Shown piece after piece: positions 47,689-58,450 of a DNA stretch of 64,000 nucleotides. Both the position numbers and the translations under genes were made by a program. Under the pieces are notes generated by a model. It saw only the letters and a list, made by a program, of their open reading frames with translations, had not been told where the DNA came from and made no database searches. How positions within the stretch are numbered: position 1 is the first letter of the stretch; each line of letters begins with the position of its first letter. Source of the DNA: Stenotrophomonas sp. UBA2629 (GTDB lineage Bacteria > Pseudomonadota > Gammaproteobacteria > Xanthomonadales > Xanthomonadaceae); contig DEOB01000009.1 of the NCBI GenBank assembly GCA_002359895.1, positions 5,603-69,602 of the forward strand, read 5' to 3'.

Positions 47689-48228
47689 ATGACCTCACTG
47701 CGCCCGTTCCTGGATAAGATGCCCGTCGTTGGCGAGCGCGTTTACGTGGACCCGGCGAGTACGGTGATCGGCGATGTGGTGATTGGCGACGACGCTTCGA
47801 TCTGGCCGGGCACGGTGATCCGTGGCGATGTGAACCATATCCGCATCGGCGCGCGTACCAACGTGCAGGACGGCACGGTCATCCACGTGAGCCATGACAG
47901 CCCCTACAACAAGGGCGGCTACCCGACACTCATCGGCGAGGGCGTCACCGTCGGCCACGGCTGCATCATCCATGCCTGCACGATTGGCGATTACTGCCTG
48001 ATCGGCATGGGCGCCTGCATCCTGGATGGCGCGGTGATTGAAGCCAACGCTTTCATCGCTGCCGGCGCGGTGGTGGGCCCCGGCAAAGTGGTACGCAGTG
48101 GCGAGCTGTGGGCCGGTAACCCGGCACGGCTGATGCGCCCGCTCAGCGATAAAGATAAGGAGGGCCTGCGTTATTCGGCCGACCACTACGTCAAGGTCAA
48201 AGACCAGTACCGTGGCATGCAGGGCTGA
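47689..48228 (+). CDS. Gamma-carbonic-anhydrase-like left-handed beta-helix protein (YrdA/PaaY)
   Basis: A 179-residue hexapeptide-repeat trimer. Repeats such as VIGDVVIGDDASIWPGTVIRGD, IRIGARTNVQDGTVIH and HACTIGDYCLIGMGACILDG form a beta-helix. Putative zinc histidines are in VIHVSH, VGHGCIIHAC. Members may be carbonic anhydrases or thioesterases; activity cannot be read from sequence. Stands alone between mnmG and the DUF2167 gene. Confidence 0.88.
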   Translation: MTSLRPFLDKMPVVGERVYVDPASTVIGDVVIGDDASIWPGTVIRGDVNHIRIGARTNVQDGTVIHVSHDSPYNKGGYPTLIGEGVTVGHGCIIHACTIGDYCLIGMGACILDGAVIEANAFIAAGAVVGPGKVVRSGELWAGNPARLMRPLSDKDKEGLRYSADHYVKVKDQYRGMQG

Positions 48229-48310
48229 GCGGGGCACGCAGTTGCCGAAGCAGCGATAAGGCGCGCACACTGCGCGCCCCGGGCGTGGGGACGCCCATCA
48301 TGGAGTTGAC

Positions 48311-49222
48311 ATGAAGTCGATGAAATCCAAGGCACTGAGCCTGTTGGCTGTTGCCGCGTTGTTGCTGTTGGTGCCATTTGTTGCCGTTGCCCAGGACGAA
48401 GAGGGCATGACGGCCGAACAGTTCGTGCAGTCACTGCATTTCCGCACCGGGCAGATTGATGTGCCCGAGGCCAAGGCGCACTTCAATCTGGAAAGCGGCG
48501 AGTTCCGTTACCTGGACAAGGCCGATGCGCGCCGCGTGCTGGAAGACATGTGGGGCAACCCGCCCGACGACAGCGTGCTGGGCCTGATCGTACCGCGCTC
48601 GCCGACGTTGACCGCCGATGACAGCTGGGCAGTGGTGGTCACCTATTCCGATGACGGTTATGTGTCCGACGCGGATGCGCACAAGATCGACTACGACGAA
48701 CTGCTGGGCGACATGCAGAGCAGCATCCGCGATTCCAATCCGGAGCGCGAAAAGGCCGGCTACGGCACGCTCGACCTGATCGGCTGGGCAGTCCCGCCGC
48801 GCTATGACGCCTCCAGCAAGAAGCTGCACTGGGCGCGCGAGCTGGCCTTCAACGACACCCCCGCACACGTATTGAACTACGACATCCGTGTGCTGGGCCG
48901 GCAGGGCTACCTGAGCCTCAATGCGGTTTCCAGCATGTCCGAGGTGGGCATGGTGCGCGAAGGCATGGGCCGCCTGCTGCCACTCACCGAGTTCAACGAA
49001 GGCGCCCGCTATGCCGACCACAACCCCAGCACCGACAAGGTCGCCGCTTACGGCGTGGCCACGCTGATCGGCGGCGGGTTGGCGGCCAAGGCAGGCCTGT
49101 TCGCCAAGATCGGCCTGTTGCTGGCCAAGTTCTGGAAACTGCTGCTGATCGGCCTGCTGTTCCTGGGCGGTGGCATTGGCAAGTTGTTCAGCGGCAAGCG
49201 CAACAAGAACAACGCCCACTGA
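48311..49222 (+). CDS. Exported DUF2167 membrane protein
   Basis: A 303-residue protein with a signal peptide (LLAVAALLLLVPFVAVAQ), then the DUF2167 region: FRTGQIDVPEAKAHFNL, WGNPPDDSVLGLIVP, YSDDGYVSDADAHKIDYDELL and WARELAF. A hydrophobic Gly-rich C-terminus with one or two helices (AKFWKLLLIGLLFLGGGIG) and a basic tail completes it. Function unknown; it is thought to be an envelope protein. A pentapeptide-like 8-bp gap upstream holds the ribosome site GGAG. Confidence 0.85.
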   Translation: MKSMKSKALSLLAVAALLLLVPFVAVAQDEEGMTAEQFVQSLHFRTGQIDVPEAKAHFNLESGEFRYLDKADARRVLEDMWGNPPDDSVLGLIVPRSPTLTADDSWAVVVTYSDDGYVSDADAHKIDYDELLGDMQSSIRDSNPEREKAGYGTLDLIGWAVPPRYDASSKKLHWARELAFNDTPAHVLNYDIRVLGRQGYLSLNAVSSMSEVGMVREGMGRLLPLTEFNEGARYADHNPSTDKVAAYGVATLIGGGLAAKAGLFAKIGLLLAKFWKLLLIGLLFLGGGIGKLFSGKRNKNNAH

Positions 49223-49387
49223 GCCGAACTGACTCGGCCCGCACGTGCTGCGGGCTGGGTTTTCGTGCTGTCGACAGTTAAAGTCTGTGTCCTGACAGGA
49301 CGCAGCAGAGACCCGAATGCCCCAAGCATCCGTCCGGGCCGGACACCGGACTTTCCATCGCCGCATGCAAGCGCCGAGCGCATCGCG

Positions 49388-50083
49388 ATGAGTGCTGCAA
49401 CGCCCATGCTGGACACCTACCTGGAAGTCATCACACCCGAAGGCGTGCCGCTGCAGTTGCCGGCCGCCGGGCCGGTGCCGCGCGCGTTGGCATGGTTGAT
49501 CGACCTGGTGATCCGCTTCGGCAGCCTGGCGGTGATGAGCCCGTTGTTGCTGATGCTCGGCGACATGGGCAAAGGCATCTACCTGGGGCTGATGTTCCTG
49601 GTGTTCTGGGTTTACCCCATCGTGCTGGAAGTGTGGCTCGGCCAGACCATCGGCAAGCGCGTACTGGGCCTGCGCGTGGTCGCCCGCGACGGCGCACCGT
49701 TGGGTTGGATGCCGGCCATCGTGCGCAACCTGTTGCGGACCGTGGATATCCTGCCCTTCGGCTACGCGCTCGGGCTGATCAGTTGCCTGTGCGATGCACA
49801 TGGTCGGCGCCTGGGGGATTTGGTGGCCGGTTCGCTGGTGGTGCACAGCCCCCCGCGCACCAGCGATGCACCCGCACGCACCGACACCGTATTGGCGCCG
49901 CCGTTGCCGCTGCAGCCCGGCGAGCAGATGGCGTTGATCGCCTTTGCCGAGCGCGCACCGGCGTTGTCAGCGGCGCGCCAACGCGAGTTGGCCAACCTGG
50001 TCACGCCGTTGAGCCAGGCCGATGGCCAGACCGGCGTGCTGCGCCTGTATGCGATCGCCAACTGGCTGCTTGGCCGACGATGA
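49388..50083 (+). CDS. RDD-family membrane protein
   Basis: A 231-residue protein with the RDD pattern: PRALAWLIDLVIRFGS (helix 1), helix 2 around residues 60-80, GQTIGKRVLGLRVVARDG, then LRTVDILPFGY and RRLGDLVAGSLVV. The C-terminal 70 residues are cytoplasmic and helical. It opens a six-gene unit; its stop overlaps the next start by 4 bp (ATGA). The frame opens at 49265, but ATG 49388 starts the conserved protein. RDD proteins may be transporters; the role is unclear. Confidence 0.85.
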   Translation: MSAATPMLDTYLEVITPEGVPLQLPAAGPVPRALAWLIDLVIRFGSLAVMSPLLLMLGDMGKGIYLGLMFLVFWVYPIVLEVWLGQTIGKRVLGLRVVARDGAPLGWMPAIVRNLLRTVDILPFGYALGLISCLCDAHGRRLGDLVAGSLVVHSPPRTSDAPARTDTVLAPPLPLQPGEQMALIAFAERAPALSAARQRELANLVTPLSQADGQTGVLRLYAIANWLLGRR

Positions 50084-51075
50084 GACAGGAACAGTTCGTC
50101 ACCCGCTATCAGCACGAATGGCAGCAGTTCGAGGACTGGCTGCAACGTCGTGGCGAGAAAGCACGCAAGGGCCCCAGCGCGCTCGATCCACAGCTGCCCG
50201 GCGATGAAACCATTCCGCAGCGTTACCGTCGCCTGTGCCAGCAACTGGCGCTGGCTCGTCGCCGTGGCTACAGCCCGCAACTGGTGGAGCGCCTGCAGCA
50301 GCTCATGCAGCGCGGGCACAACCTTCTGTACCGCACGCCCGCACCACGCTGGCAGCGCGCGGTGGAATTTCTGATTGCCGATTTCCCGCAGCTGGTACGC
50401 AGCCAAGCCACTGCGATGTGGGTGGCGTGCGCGTTGTTCGCCGTGCCGCTGCTGGGCATCTTCGTGCTGCTGCAGTTCCAGCCGGAGTTGATCCACCTGC
50501 TGCTCGATCCACGCCAGGTCGCGCAGATGGAAAAAATGTACGACCCGGCCGCCGACCACCTGGGCCGCGACAGCGGCACCGACTGGGCGATGTTCGGCCA
50601 CTACATCATGAACAACATCAGCATTGGCCTGCGCACCTTTGCCAGCGGACTGCTGGCGGGGATCGGCACGATCGTGGTGCTGCTGTTCAACGGCATCACC
50701 ATTGGCGCGGTGGCCGGGCACCTGCAGCACGCAGGCTTCGGTGAGCCGTTCTGGCGTTTTGTGGTGGGCCACGCACCGTTTGAGCTCACCGCCATCGTGA
50801 TTGCCGGTGGCGCCGGCCTGCAGTTGGGCCTACGTGTGTTGGCACCGGGCCGCAGGCGGCGTATCGACGCGCTGGTGGAAGGCGGTGTCATCGGTGCACG
50901 GCTGTGCCTGGGGGTGGCCTTCATGCTGCTGGTGGCCGCCTTCATCGAAGCGTTCTGGTCGTCCATCGCCTGGGTTCCGATGTGGGGCAAGCTCACCGCC
51001 TCCGGTGTGTTGTGGACGCTGGTGATCGTGTGGCTGTGGCGCGGTGGGCGCGGGGGAGCCGGCGATGCGCATTGA
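50080..51075 (+). CDS. SpoIIM-like (DUF95) integral membrane protein
   Basis: A 331-residue protein with a helical cytoplasmic N-terminus of about 100 residues and then several membrane helices (about 105-127, 180-215, 225-250, 275-300). It includes the family NNISIGLRTFASGLLAGIGT and GHAPFELTAIVIAGGAGLQLG. Despite the stage II sporulation name, it occurs in many non-spore-formers next to RDD, MoxR and DUF58 genes. It starts within the RDD stop and overlaps the next gene by 11 bp. Confidence 0.85.
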   Translation: MRQEQFVTRYQHEWQQFEDWLQRRGEKARKGPSALDPQLPGDETIPQRYRRLCQQLALARRRGYSPQLVERLQQLMQRGHNLLYRTPAPRWQRAVEFLIADFPQLVRSQATAMWVACALFAVPLLGIFVLLQFQPELIHLLLDPRQVAQMEKMYDPAADHLGRDSGTDWAMFGHYIMNNISIGLRTFASGLLAGIGTIVVLLFNGITIGAVAGHLQHAGFGEPFWRFVVGHAPFELTAIVIAGGAGLQLGLRVLAPGRRRRIDALVEGGVIGARLCLGVAFMLLVAAFIEAFWSSIAWVPMWGKLTASGVLWTLVIVWLWRGGRGGAGDAH

Positions 51076-52633
51076 CCAGCTCAACGTCGTGCTGCGCGCA
51101 CGCTCGCAATGGGAGGCGATGGAACTGGGTACCGCCCTGGTCCGCCGCCATGCCGGCGCCATCTGGAAGCCATGGCTGTTGCTGACGTTACCGCTGTTTG
51201 CATTGCTCAACCTCGCCGGCTGGTGGCTGGACAACCTGTGGTTGCCCGCACTCGTGCTGTGGTGGTTGAAGCCGGCCTTCGAACGCATCCCGCTGTATGT
51301 GATTTCGCGCGGGGCTTTTGGTGCCGAGCCCGGCACCGCTGAAACCCTGCGCGCCCAATGGAACTGGGGCTGGCGCGGCACGCTCGCCTACCTGAGCTGG
51401 CGACGCTTGAGCCCCGCACGCTCGCTGCTGATGCCGGTGGATCTGCTTGAAGGCGGTCAAGCGCCTCAGCGTCGTGCGCGGCGCAATGCACTGGGCGGCG
51501 GCAGCTACGGCCATGCCGCATTGTTGACGTGGACCTGCTGCCACTTCGAGACGATGTTGAAGCTGGCCGGGGTGGCATTGTTCTTCATGTTCGTGCCGGT
51601 GGAATGGCTGTCCGAATCGCTGCGGGCCACGTGGGAACTGATCGGCAATGACACCCCACCGTTGGTGATGGTCGGCTTCAACCTGCTGGCCTGGACGGCG
51701 ATGACGCTGATCAGCCCGTTCTACAGCGGCGCGGGCTTCGGCCTGTATCTCAACCGGCGTACCGAGCTGGAAGCCTGGGACGTTGAAATCGCGTTCCGCC
51801 GCCTGCGCGAGCGCCTGCTGCGCGCAGCACCATTGCTGGTGGTGCTGTGCGTGTTCGCACTGCCGATATTCCCGGCGCCTGCACAGCAGGCCGACACCGC
51901 AGCACCGGCCCAGCACGACAATCACAAGGCTGCAGCGGATACGGACACGGCAGTTGTCGCGGCCACACCGGAAAGTGTCTTCGGCAAAACCCGGGCTGAC
52001 ACTGCCGGCTTCCGCCAAGCCGCCGCGCGCGTCTACGAAGATCCGCAGCTGGGTGCACAGCGCACCGTCAATCGCTGGGTGAAAAAGCCCAGCGAAGCCG
52101 AGCGCAGGCAACGTGATGACCTTCCCGACTTACCCGTCAACGCATTCGCAAAGCTGCTGGCACTGATCAGCGAAAGCATCCTGTGGATTGCGGTGGGTGC
52201 GATCGTGCTGGCGCTGATCATCACCGCACGCTGGTGGTTGCCGTGGCTGCGTGGCAGTGGCCGCCGCACACGCCAGGCTGAAAGCCCCGTGTTGCAGGAA
52301 GCCCTGCAACTGCCCGACGTGTTGCCACCGGACATCCTCGGCACCGCGCGGCAACTCTGGCAACAGGGCAAGCCACGGCATGCGCTGGCGCTGCTGTATC
52401 GCGCGTCGGTGGACGTGCTGTCGCAACGTGGCGATGTGATGCTGCCACCCGGCGCTACCGAAGCCCAGTGCCTGCGCGCATCGCGACGCATGCCGCAGGA
52501 AGCGGACCGGCTGCTGTTCGCGCGCATGGTGCGCACCTGGCAGTACGCCGCCTATGCCGGCACGCTGCCGCGCGAGGATGAATTCCACACGCTGCTGGGT
52601 GAGCTGCACCAACAGTTCGGGTGGCCGGCATGA
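51065..52633 (+). CDS. DUF4129-containing membrane protein
   Basis: A 522-residue protein with about five membrane helices in the first 290 residues, a polar extracytoplasmic stretch, a further helix (ISESILWIAVGAIVLALIIT, about 375-395) and a C-terminal cytoplasmic DUF4129 domain. That domain carries ARQLWQQGKPRHALALLYRAS, followed by a T-E-x-C motif (GATEAQCLRASR). ATG 51065 overlaps the SpoIIM-like gene by 11 bp and its stop overlaps the next start by 4 bp. Function unknown; the operon context suggests an envelope-maintenance or membrane-chaperone role. Confidence 0.8.
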   Translation: MRIDQLNVVLRARSQWEAMELGTALVRRHAGAIWKPWLLLTLPLFALLNLAGWWLDNLWLPALVLWWLKPAFERIPLYVISRGAFGAEPGTAETLRAQWNWGWRGTLAYLSWRRLSPARSLLMPVDLLEGGQAPQRRARRNALGGGSYGHAALLTWTCCHFETMLKLAGVALFFMFVPVEWLSESLRATWELIGNDTPPLVMVGFNLLAWTAMTLISPFYSGAGFGLYLNRRTELEAWDVEIAFRRLRERLLRAAPLLVVLCVFALPIFPAPAQQADTAAPAQHDNHKAAADTDTAVVAATPESVFGKTRADTAGFRQAAARVYEDPQLGAQRTVNRWVKKPSEAERRQRDDLPDLPVNAFAKLLALISESILWIAVGAIVLALIITARWWLPWLRGSGRRTRQAESPVLQEALQLPDVLPPDILGTARQLWQQGKPRHALALLYRASVDVLSQRGDVMLPPGATEAQCLRASRRMPQEADRLLFARMVRTWQYAAYAGTLPREDEFHTLLGELHQQFGWPA

Positions 52634-53777
52634 ATACGCGCGGACGTTACAGCGTGATCGCCTTGGCCGCATTGCTGCTGTGCGGTGCCGTGGTCGCACT
52701 GTTTCTGCATAACTCCGAACGCGGCAGCCACCAGATCACGATGCCCGCTTACGGCGAGCCCACGTACAACCCGTTGTTTGCACTGCGCGAAAGCATCCGC
52801 CGTGACGGTGGCACCGCACAGTCGCGGCGTCAGCTCGATCTGCCGGCCATGCAGCTGCAACCCGGCGATACCGTATTGATGCTGGATGACCCACGCCTGC
52901 TCACCGCATCACAGGTCAATGGCTTGCTGGATTGGGTGCAGTTCGGCGGTCATCTGGTGTTGCGTGCACCCAGGCCCGATGACGACCTGGATGCCGATGA
53001 AGACAACCTGCTGAAGCGTTTGGGAGTCATCCCCCACGAGGCATTCGCGCGTTGCCAGCCCTGGCTGGTGCAAGGGCAGGAGAAGCATCAGGAATTCTGC
53101 AGTGGCAGCCGCTTCGCGCTGGATGGAAAAACCCGCATCGAGCGGCGCTGGGGCGATGGCAACGAAGACCAGACCGTCGCGTGGGCGCGCCTGCGTTACG
53201 GCACCGGTCGCGTTGATGTACTGGGCGACATGGACTTCCTGCGTAACGGGCAAGGCCCCGCCGACAGCGGCCTGCGTGATCTGCCACACCGCGACCTCAC
53301 CCGTCTTGTGCTGGACCCCAACTATGGCAAGGGCACCATTCACCTGATCTACGCGATGGAGATGCCATCGCTGTGGAAAACCGTGATCAAACGTGGCTGG
53401 CCGATATGGTTGCCGTTGCTGCTGGCCCTGCTGGCATGGCTGTGGGCGCGCAGCCAACGCTTCGGCGCGCTGTTGCCGTCACCGCGCGAGGAGCGGCGCT
53501 CGCTGCTCGAACATATCCGCGCCAGTGGCGAGCTGCTGCACCGCTATGGCAAAGCGCCGCTGCTCTACGACGCGGTACGCCAATCCTTCCTCGCGCGCCT
53601 GCGCCGCCGTTCACCGGTGGCCGCCGCGCTTACCGGTGATGCGCAGGCACATGCCATCGCCGAACACCTGCAATGGCCGGTTTCCCGCGTGCAGACCGCA
53701 CTACAGGTACCACCATCGCGGGACGACACCGCCCTGCGCGAACGCATCCGCCTGCTCATCCAGATGAGAAACCAGCT

Positions 53778-53781
<4 letters not shown>
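52630..53781 (+). CDS. DUF4350-containing membrane protein
   Basis: A 383-residue protein: N-terminal signal-anchor (VIALAALLLCGAVVALFLH), an extracytoplasmic DUF4350 domain (YNPLFALRESIRRDGG, DTVLMLDDPRLL, LLDWVQFGGHLVLRAP), a second membrane helix (WPIWLPLLLALLAWLWARS, about 258-276) and a helical cytoplasmic tail. DUF4350 looks like a GATase-1-type fold without catalysis. Overlaps both neighbours by 4 bp. Confidence 0.82.
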
Positions 53782-54806
<1,025 letters not shown>

Positions 54807-54927
54807 TTGAAGCGGTGATGCCCTTCGTTGCCGGCGAATATGCCGCCCCGTTTCTTCCGTGCACGACACGCAAGAAATGGCGTGTTGGGAGCGCTGCGCG
54901 CATTGCGACTGCAGCGGGGGAGACACG

Positions 54928-56226
54928 ATGAGGTCGTCACCTCTTTTGATCACCTTGCTGGTGCTGTGGGGGCTGCTGGGCATTCCTGTTGCCCTGCATT
55001 ACCTGCCGCAACTGGTGTGGACCAGCACAGCGGGGGTGATCGCATTGATCGCACTTATCGACAGCGCGCTGCTGTATCGCCGCCCCACTCCGCAGGTAAG
55101 CCGCGAGCTGCCCGACTCGCTCGCACTGGGCATCGAGCGCGAAAGCACGCTGCAGCTGGACGCATTTGGCCGCCAGCGCGTGGACGTGTTCGACCTGGTC
55201 CCTGATGGCTGGGAAAGCCACGGCCTGCCGCGCACGTTGAGCCTGGCCCCGGCCAGCGAAACCCGTTTCAGCTATCGCTTCACACCTGAAAATCGCGGCA
55301 CCTTCGTTTTTGAGGGGGTGCAGCTGCGCCTGCATTCACCCCTGCGCTTGTGGCGACAACAACGTGTGGCCGGCGCGCCGCAAACCGTGCGCGTGTATCC
55401 CAACTTTGTGCCGCTCACACGCTTGGCGTTGCTCAGTGCCGAGATGGCTTCACGCCTGGTCGGCGCACATCTCAAGCGCCGCCGCGGTGAAGGTACCGAC
55501 TTCCACCAGATGCGCGAATACCGCGTCGGCGACAGCCTGCGCCAGATCGACTGGAAGGCAACGGCGCGCGCGCGCAAGTTGATCTCACGCGAGTACCAGG
55601 ACGAAAAAAACCAGCAGCTGGTGATGATGATCGACACCGGCCGGCGCATGATGGCCAACGAAGGTGGGCTGTCGCACTTCGACCATGTGCTCAATGCATC
55701 GCTGGTGGTGTCGTACCTGGCGCTGCGCCAGGGCGACGGCGTGGGCTTGTTTGCCAGTGGCGGCGACAACCGCTGGGTAGCACCCAAGCGCGGGCTGGGC
55801 GCCATCGACACCCTGCTGCGCGCCAGCTACGACCTGCAGCCCAAACCGGTGGCCACCGATTACCTGGCCGCTGCCACCGAGTTGTCGTTGCTGCACTCGC
55901 GCCGCACCTTGGTGATGTTGGTGACCAACGTGCGCGATGAAGACATCGAAGACCTGCTCGCCGCCGTGCGTCTGCTGCAAAAGCGGCACCTGGTGTGCGT
56001 GGCCAGCCTGCGTGAGCGCGAGTTGGATCAAGCGTTGCTGCGCGACGTGGAAACCCTGCCCGATGCGGTACAGGCCGGCGCGCTTGCGCGCTACCTGCAA
56101 CAACGCGCCGACGCCCACGAAGCCCTGCGCAGCCATCGGGTGATGGTGCTGGATGTCACCGCTGAAGAGTTGCCTGCCGCGTTGGTGGAACGCTATCTGG
56201 CCGTCAAACGCGACGGCCTGCTGTAA
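54928..56226 (+). CDS. DUF58 protein, MoxR partner
   Basis: A 432-residue protein with two N-terminal membrane helices (about 5-23 and 28-48), a beta-rich part (RQRVDVFDLVPDGW, ENRGTFVFEGVQLRLHSPL) and the DUF58 signature GEGTDFHQMREYRVGDSLRQ followed by IDWKATAR. A von Willebrand A-like C-terminal region contains MMIDTGRRM. The upstream gap to moxR is 121 bp, wider than elsewhere in the unit; ATG 54928 follows GGGGGAG. In known pairs MoxR loads or matures substrates with the vWA-like partner. Confidence 0.9.
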   Translation: MRSSPLLITLLVLWGLLGIPVALHYLPQLVWTSTAGVIALIALIDSALLYRRPTPQVSRELPDSLALGIERESTLQLDAFGRQRVDVFDLVPDGWESHGLPRTLSLAPASETRFSYRFTPENRGTFVFEGVQLRLHSPLRLWRQQRVAGAPQTVRVYPNFVPLTRLALLSAEMASRLVGAHLKRRRGEGTDFHQMREYRVGDSLRQIDWKATARARKLISREYQDEKNQQLVMMIDTGRRMMANEGGLSHFDHVLNASLVVSYLALRQGDGVGLFASGGDNRWVAPKRGLGAIDTLLRASYDLQPKPVATDYLAAATELSLLHSRRTLVMLVTNVRDEDIEDLLAAVRLLQKRHLVCVASLRERELDQALLRDVETLPDAVQAGALARYLQQRADAHEALRSHRVMVLDVTAEELPAALVERYLAVKRDGLL

Positions 56227-56319
56227 GCGGTAGCGCCGAGCCGTGCTCGGCTCTACCGGGGCACTCAGGCATTGCCTGCTTCGCGGCTTATGCCGCTCCC
56301 ACAACCGTCCAACACCTGC

Positions 56320-57507
56320 TTACAGATAGATGCGGGTGCTGCCCTGCGGTGCGTCATCGACAATGGCGTGCGGCAGGAACCGGGCGCTGTCGCGGGTGAT
56401 GCGGCTGTTGTCCTCGCGCACGCCAATGCCGCACGCACGGTCGCCCACTACCCAGCTACCCACCAACGGGTAGTTGCCCTCGAACACCGGCAAGGCGTGA
56501 AATGCCTGGCGGATGTTGGGACCGTTGTACGGGCCTTCGCTTTCCTGCCAGCTACCGTCGGCCATATGCATGGCAACGTTGGCACCTTCGCGCGAATGCA
56601 GTGGCTTGCGCACCCAACCGGCGGGCAGATTGCTGCCGTCGTCGAAATGCGCTTCCAACAGATTGGGATGGCCACGATAACGCTGCCACAACAACGGCAG
56701 GATGCCCTTGTTGCTCAGCACCGCCTTCCACGCCGGCTCCAACAGCTGCACGCCGGAGCGCGGCAACGCCGCACCAAACTCCTCGCGCATCAGGTCTTCC
56801 AGCGGGTACAGCTTGAACAGGCTGCCGATCACCACGTCGTCCAGATCGGTGAAGCGACCATCGGCAGACAACCCGATGTCCTCGATCGGCAACGACGCTG
56901 CGTGCAGGCCGGCCTGCGCCGCGCAATCGCGCAGATAAGCCACGGTGCCCTGGTCTTCTTCCGACTCACCTACCGCACTGAAATACATTGGCGGCGGCAG
57001 GCGCGCGGCCAGCTCGGCAAAGCGTTCCACCAGTGTTTCGTGGATGGAGTTGAACTGGTCGGCCTGCTGCGGCAACGCGCCCCGGTTGCGCTGGTCTTCC
57101 AACCATTGCCACTGGAAGAACGCGGCCTCGTACAGCGAGGTGGGCGTGTCGTAATTCAGCTCGTACAGCTTGGCCGGGCCGGTGCCGTCATAGGCAAAGT
57201 CCAGGCGGCCGTACAGGTGCGGGTCACGGCGGCGCCAGCTTTCGGCGATCCAATCGCGGAACGGCTCGGGGATGGCCAGCTGCGTCATCAACGCTTCGCT
57301 GGACACCACCTCGCCCACCAACTCCATCGCCATGCCATGCAGCTCGGCGCTGGGGTCTTCCAGGTCGTTCTCGATCTGCCGCAGGGTGAACGCGTAGTAC
57401 GCGGTTTCATCCCAGTACGGCGCACCGTCGATGGTGTGGAAACGGAAGCCTGCCTCTGCGGCACGGTCACGCCAGTTGCCGCGCTCGGCAATCGCTACAC
57501 GTTTCAC
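56320..57507 (-). CDS. Glutathionylspermidine-synthase-like ATP-grasp protein (YgiC type)
   Basis: A 395-residue protein matching the C-terminal synthetase part of glutathionylspermidine synthase and E. coli YgiC: YGRLDFAYDGTGPAKLYELN, DTPTSLYEAAFFQWQWLEDQ, NKGILPLLWQRYRGHPNLL, VRKPLHSREGANV and GSWVVGDRACGIGVREDNSR. It lacks the amidase half. The frame reaches 57579, but GTG 57507 (VKRVAIAERGNWRDRA) aligns with YgiC and sits 4 bp after the upstream gene's stop. The substrate amine and peptide are unknown. Confidence 0.85.
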   Translation of the reverse strand: MKRVAIAERGNWRDRAAEAGFRFHTIDGAPYWDETAYYAFTLRQIENDLEDPSAELHGMAMELVGEVVSSEALMTQLAIPEPFRDWIAESWRRRDPHLYGRLDFAYDGTGPAKLYELNYDTPTSLYEAAFFQWQWLEDQRNRGALPQQADQFNSIHETLVERFAELAARLPPPMYFSAVGESEEDQGTVAYLRDCAAQAGLHAASLPIEDIGLSADGRFTDLDDVVIGSLFKLYPLEDLMREEFGAALPRSGVQLLEPAWKAVLSNKGILPLLWQRYRGHPNLLEAHFDDGSNLPAGWVRKPLHSREGANVAMHMADGSWQESEGPYNGPNIRQAFHALPVFEGNYPLVGSWVVGDRACGIGVREDNSRITRDSARFLPHAIVDDAPQGSTRIYL

Positions 57508-57511
57508 TGCA

Positions 57512-58087
57512 TCAACCGCCGACGCTGTTACGGCCGCCGTTGCTGCTGCGGCTGCCACTGGTGCTGCCAAAGCCACCACGGCTGGCGGTCACGGCGCGGT
57601 TGGGCTGGCTGGTCACCGGCGCCAGGCCGGCCTTGCCCGCACCAATGCCGCTGCCGGTGTTCATGCCGCCGGTGCCGGCCGGCTTGGCCCACCCATTGGC
57701 CTTGTCCTTGAACGCCGGCTGCGATGCCGGCGGCGCGGCAACCGCACCACGGCCGCTGTTGAGCATCTGCGACATGAAAAAGCCCATCATCATCGGGCCG
57801 ATGAACGAGGTACCGGCGCTGGTCTGCTGCGGCACGCACTGCTCGGCCGGGTATTCCTTGGCGCACTCTTCCTTGCTGGCGTACTTGGGCGCGGCATCGG
57901 CAGACTGCTGCTGGGCGGTGGCAAAGGCCTGGCGGCAGCTGGACGGGTCGCCCGTCGCCTCGCTGCAGGCTTCCACCGAGGTGTACAGGCCTTCCTTCAT
58001 CTGCACCGACTCTTCCTTCTGGCAGGCGGTGAACAGCAGCGGCGCGGCGCTCATCAGCAGCAGCGCAGTGGTTCTGGATCGCTTCAT
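57512..58087 (-). CDS. DUF1190 (YgiB-type) lipoprotein
   Basis: A 191-residue protein with a lipoprotein signal (lipobox LFTAC, acylated C22), a central Cys-containing region (SVEACSEATGDPSSCRQAF, KEECAKEYPAEQCVPQ) with four regularly spaced cysteines that could form disulfides, and a low-complexity Gly/Ser tail. It matches YgiB, and the ygiB-ygiC order is conserved here with a 4-bp gap, arguing for joint function at the envelope. Confidence 0.85.
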   Translation of the reverse strand: MKRSRTTALLLMSAAPLLFTACQKEESVQMKEGLYTSVEACSEATGDPSSCRQAFATAQQQSADAAPKYASKEECAKEYPAEQCVPQQTSAGTSFIGPMMMGFFMSQMLNSGRGAVAAPPASQPAFKDKANGWAKPAGTGGMNTGSGIGAGKAGLAPVTSQPNRAVTASRGGFGSTSGSRSSNGGRNSVGG

Positions 58088-58450
58088 GGTCAGTTCCCTT
58101 GAAAAAAGTTATCGGCAGATGATGCCTGATCCGGCCCTCAAGGCGTAATGAGAAGGGTCTGAAAGCTGAACCAGATTTCAGTTCTGACCACCTGGGATGG
58201 CCCGCGCACGGCCCAACCATTGCAGGCCGAGGCCAGAGGCGGTGTCACGCCGTCGAAACCGGCATCACGCCAGCCCAGGCCGGCCGCATATTCACGCCAC
58301 CGCAGGCGCCGAGCGTGGCCCTTGTTTCCAAGGGTGAAAGCGCTTGATTCCCTTGATTCGCGTCCACGAGGATGGTTGCAGCTGCAACCTGGATCTTCAT
58401 GCAGAATCGAACGCCACTGCCCTATCGCCAGCCCGCTTACGCTCGCCGCC
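58088..58450. other. Divergent intergenic region YgiB / ilvD
   Basis: 363 bp without a supported gene. It must carry the ilvD promoter and that of the ygiB-ygiC pair. The open frame upstream of ilvD from 58220 is compositionally coding-like only by chance. No attenuator with a leader peptide is evident. Confidence 0.5.

Noticed and set aside
51188..52111. 307-codon minus-strand frame opposite the DUF4129 gene
   Set aside because: Antisense shadow; the plus-strand gene is coupled to both neighbours.
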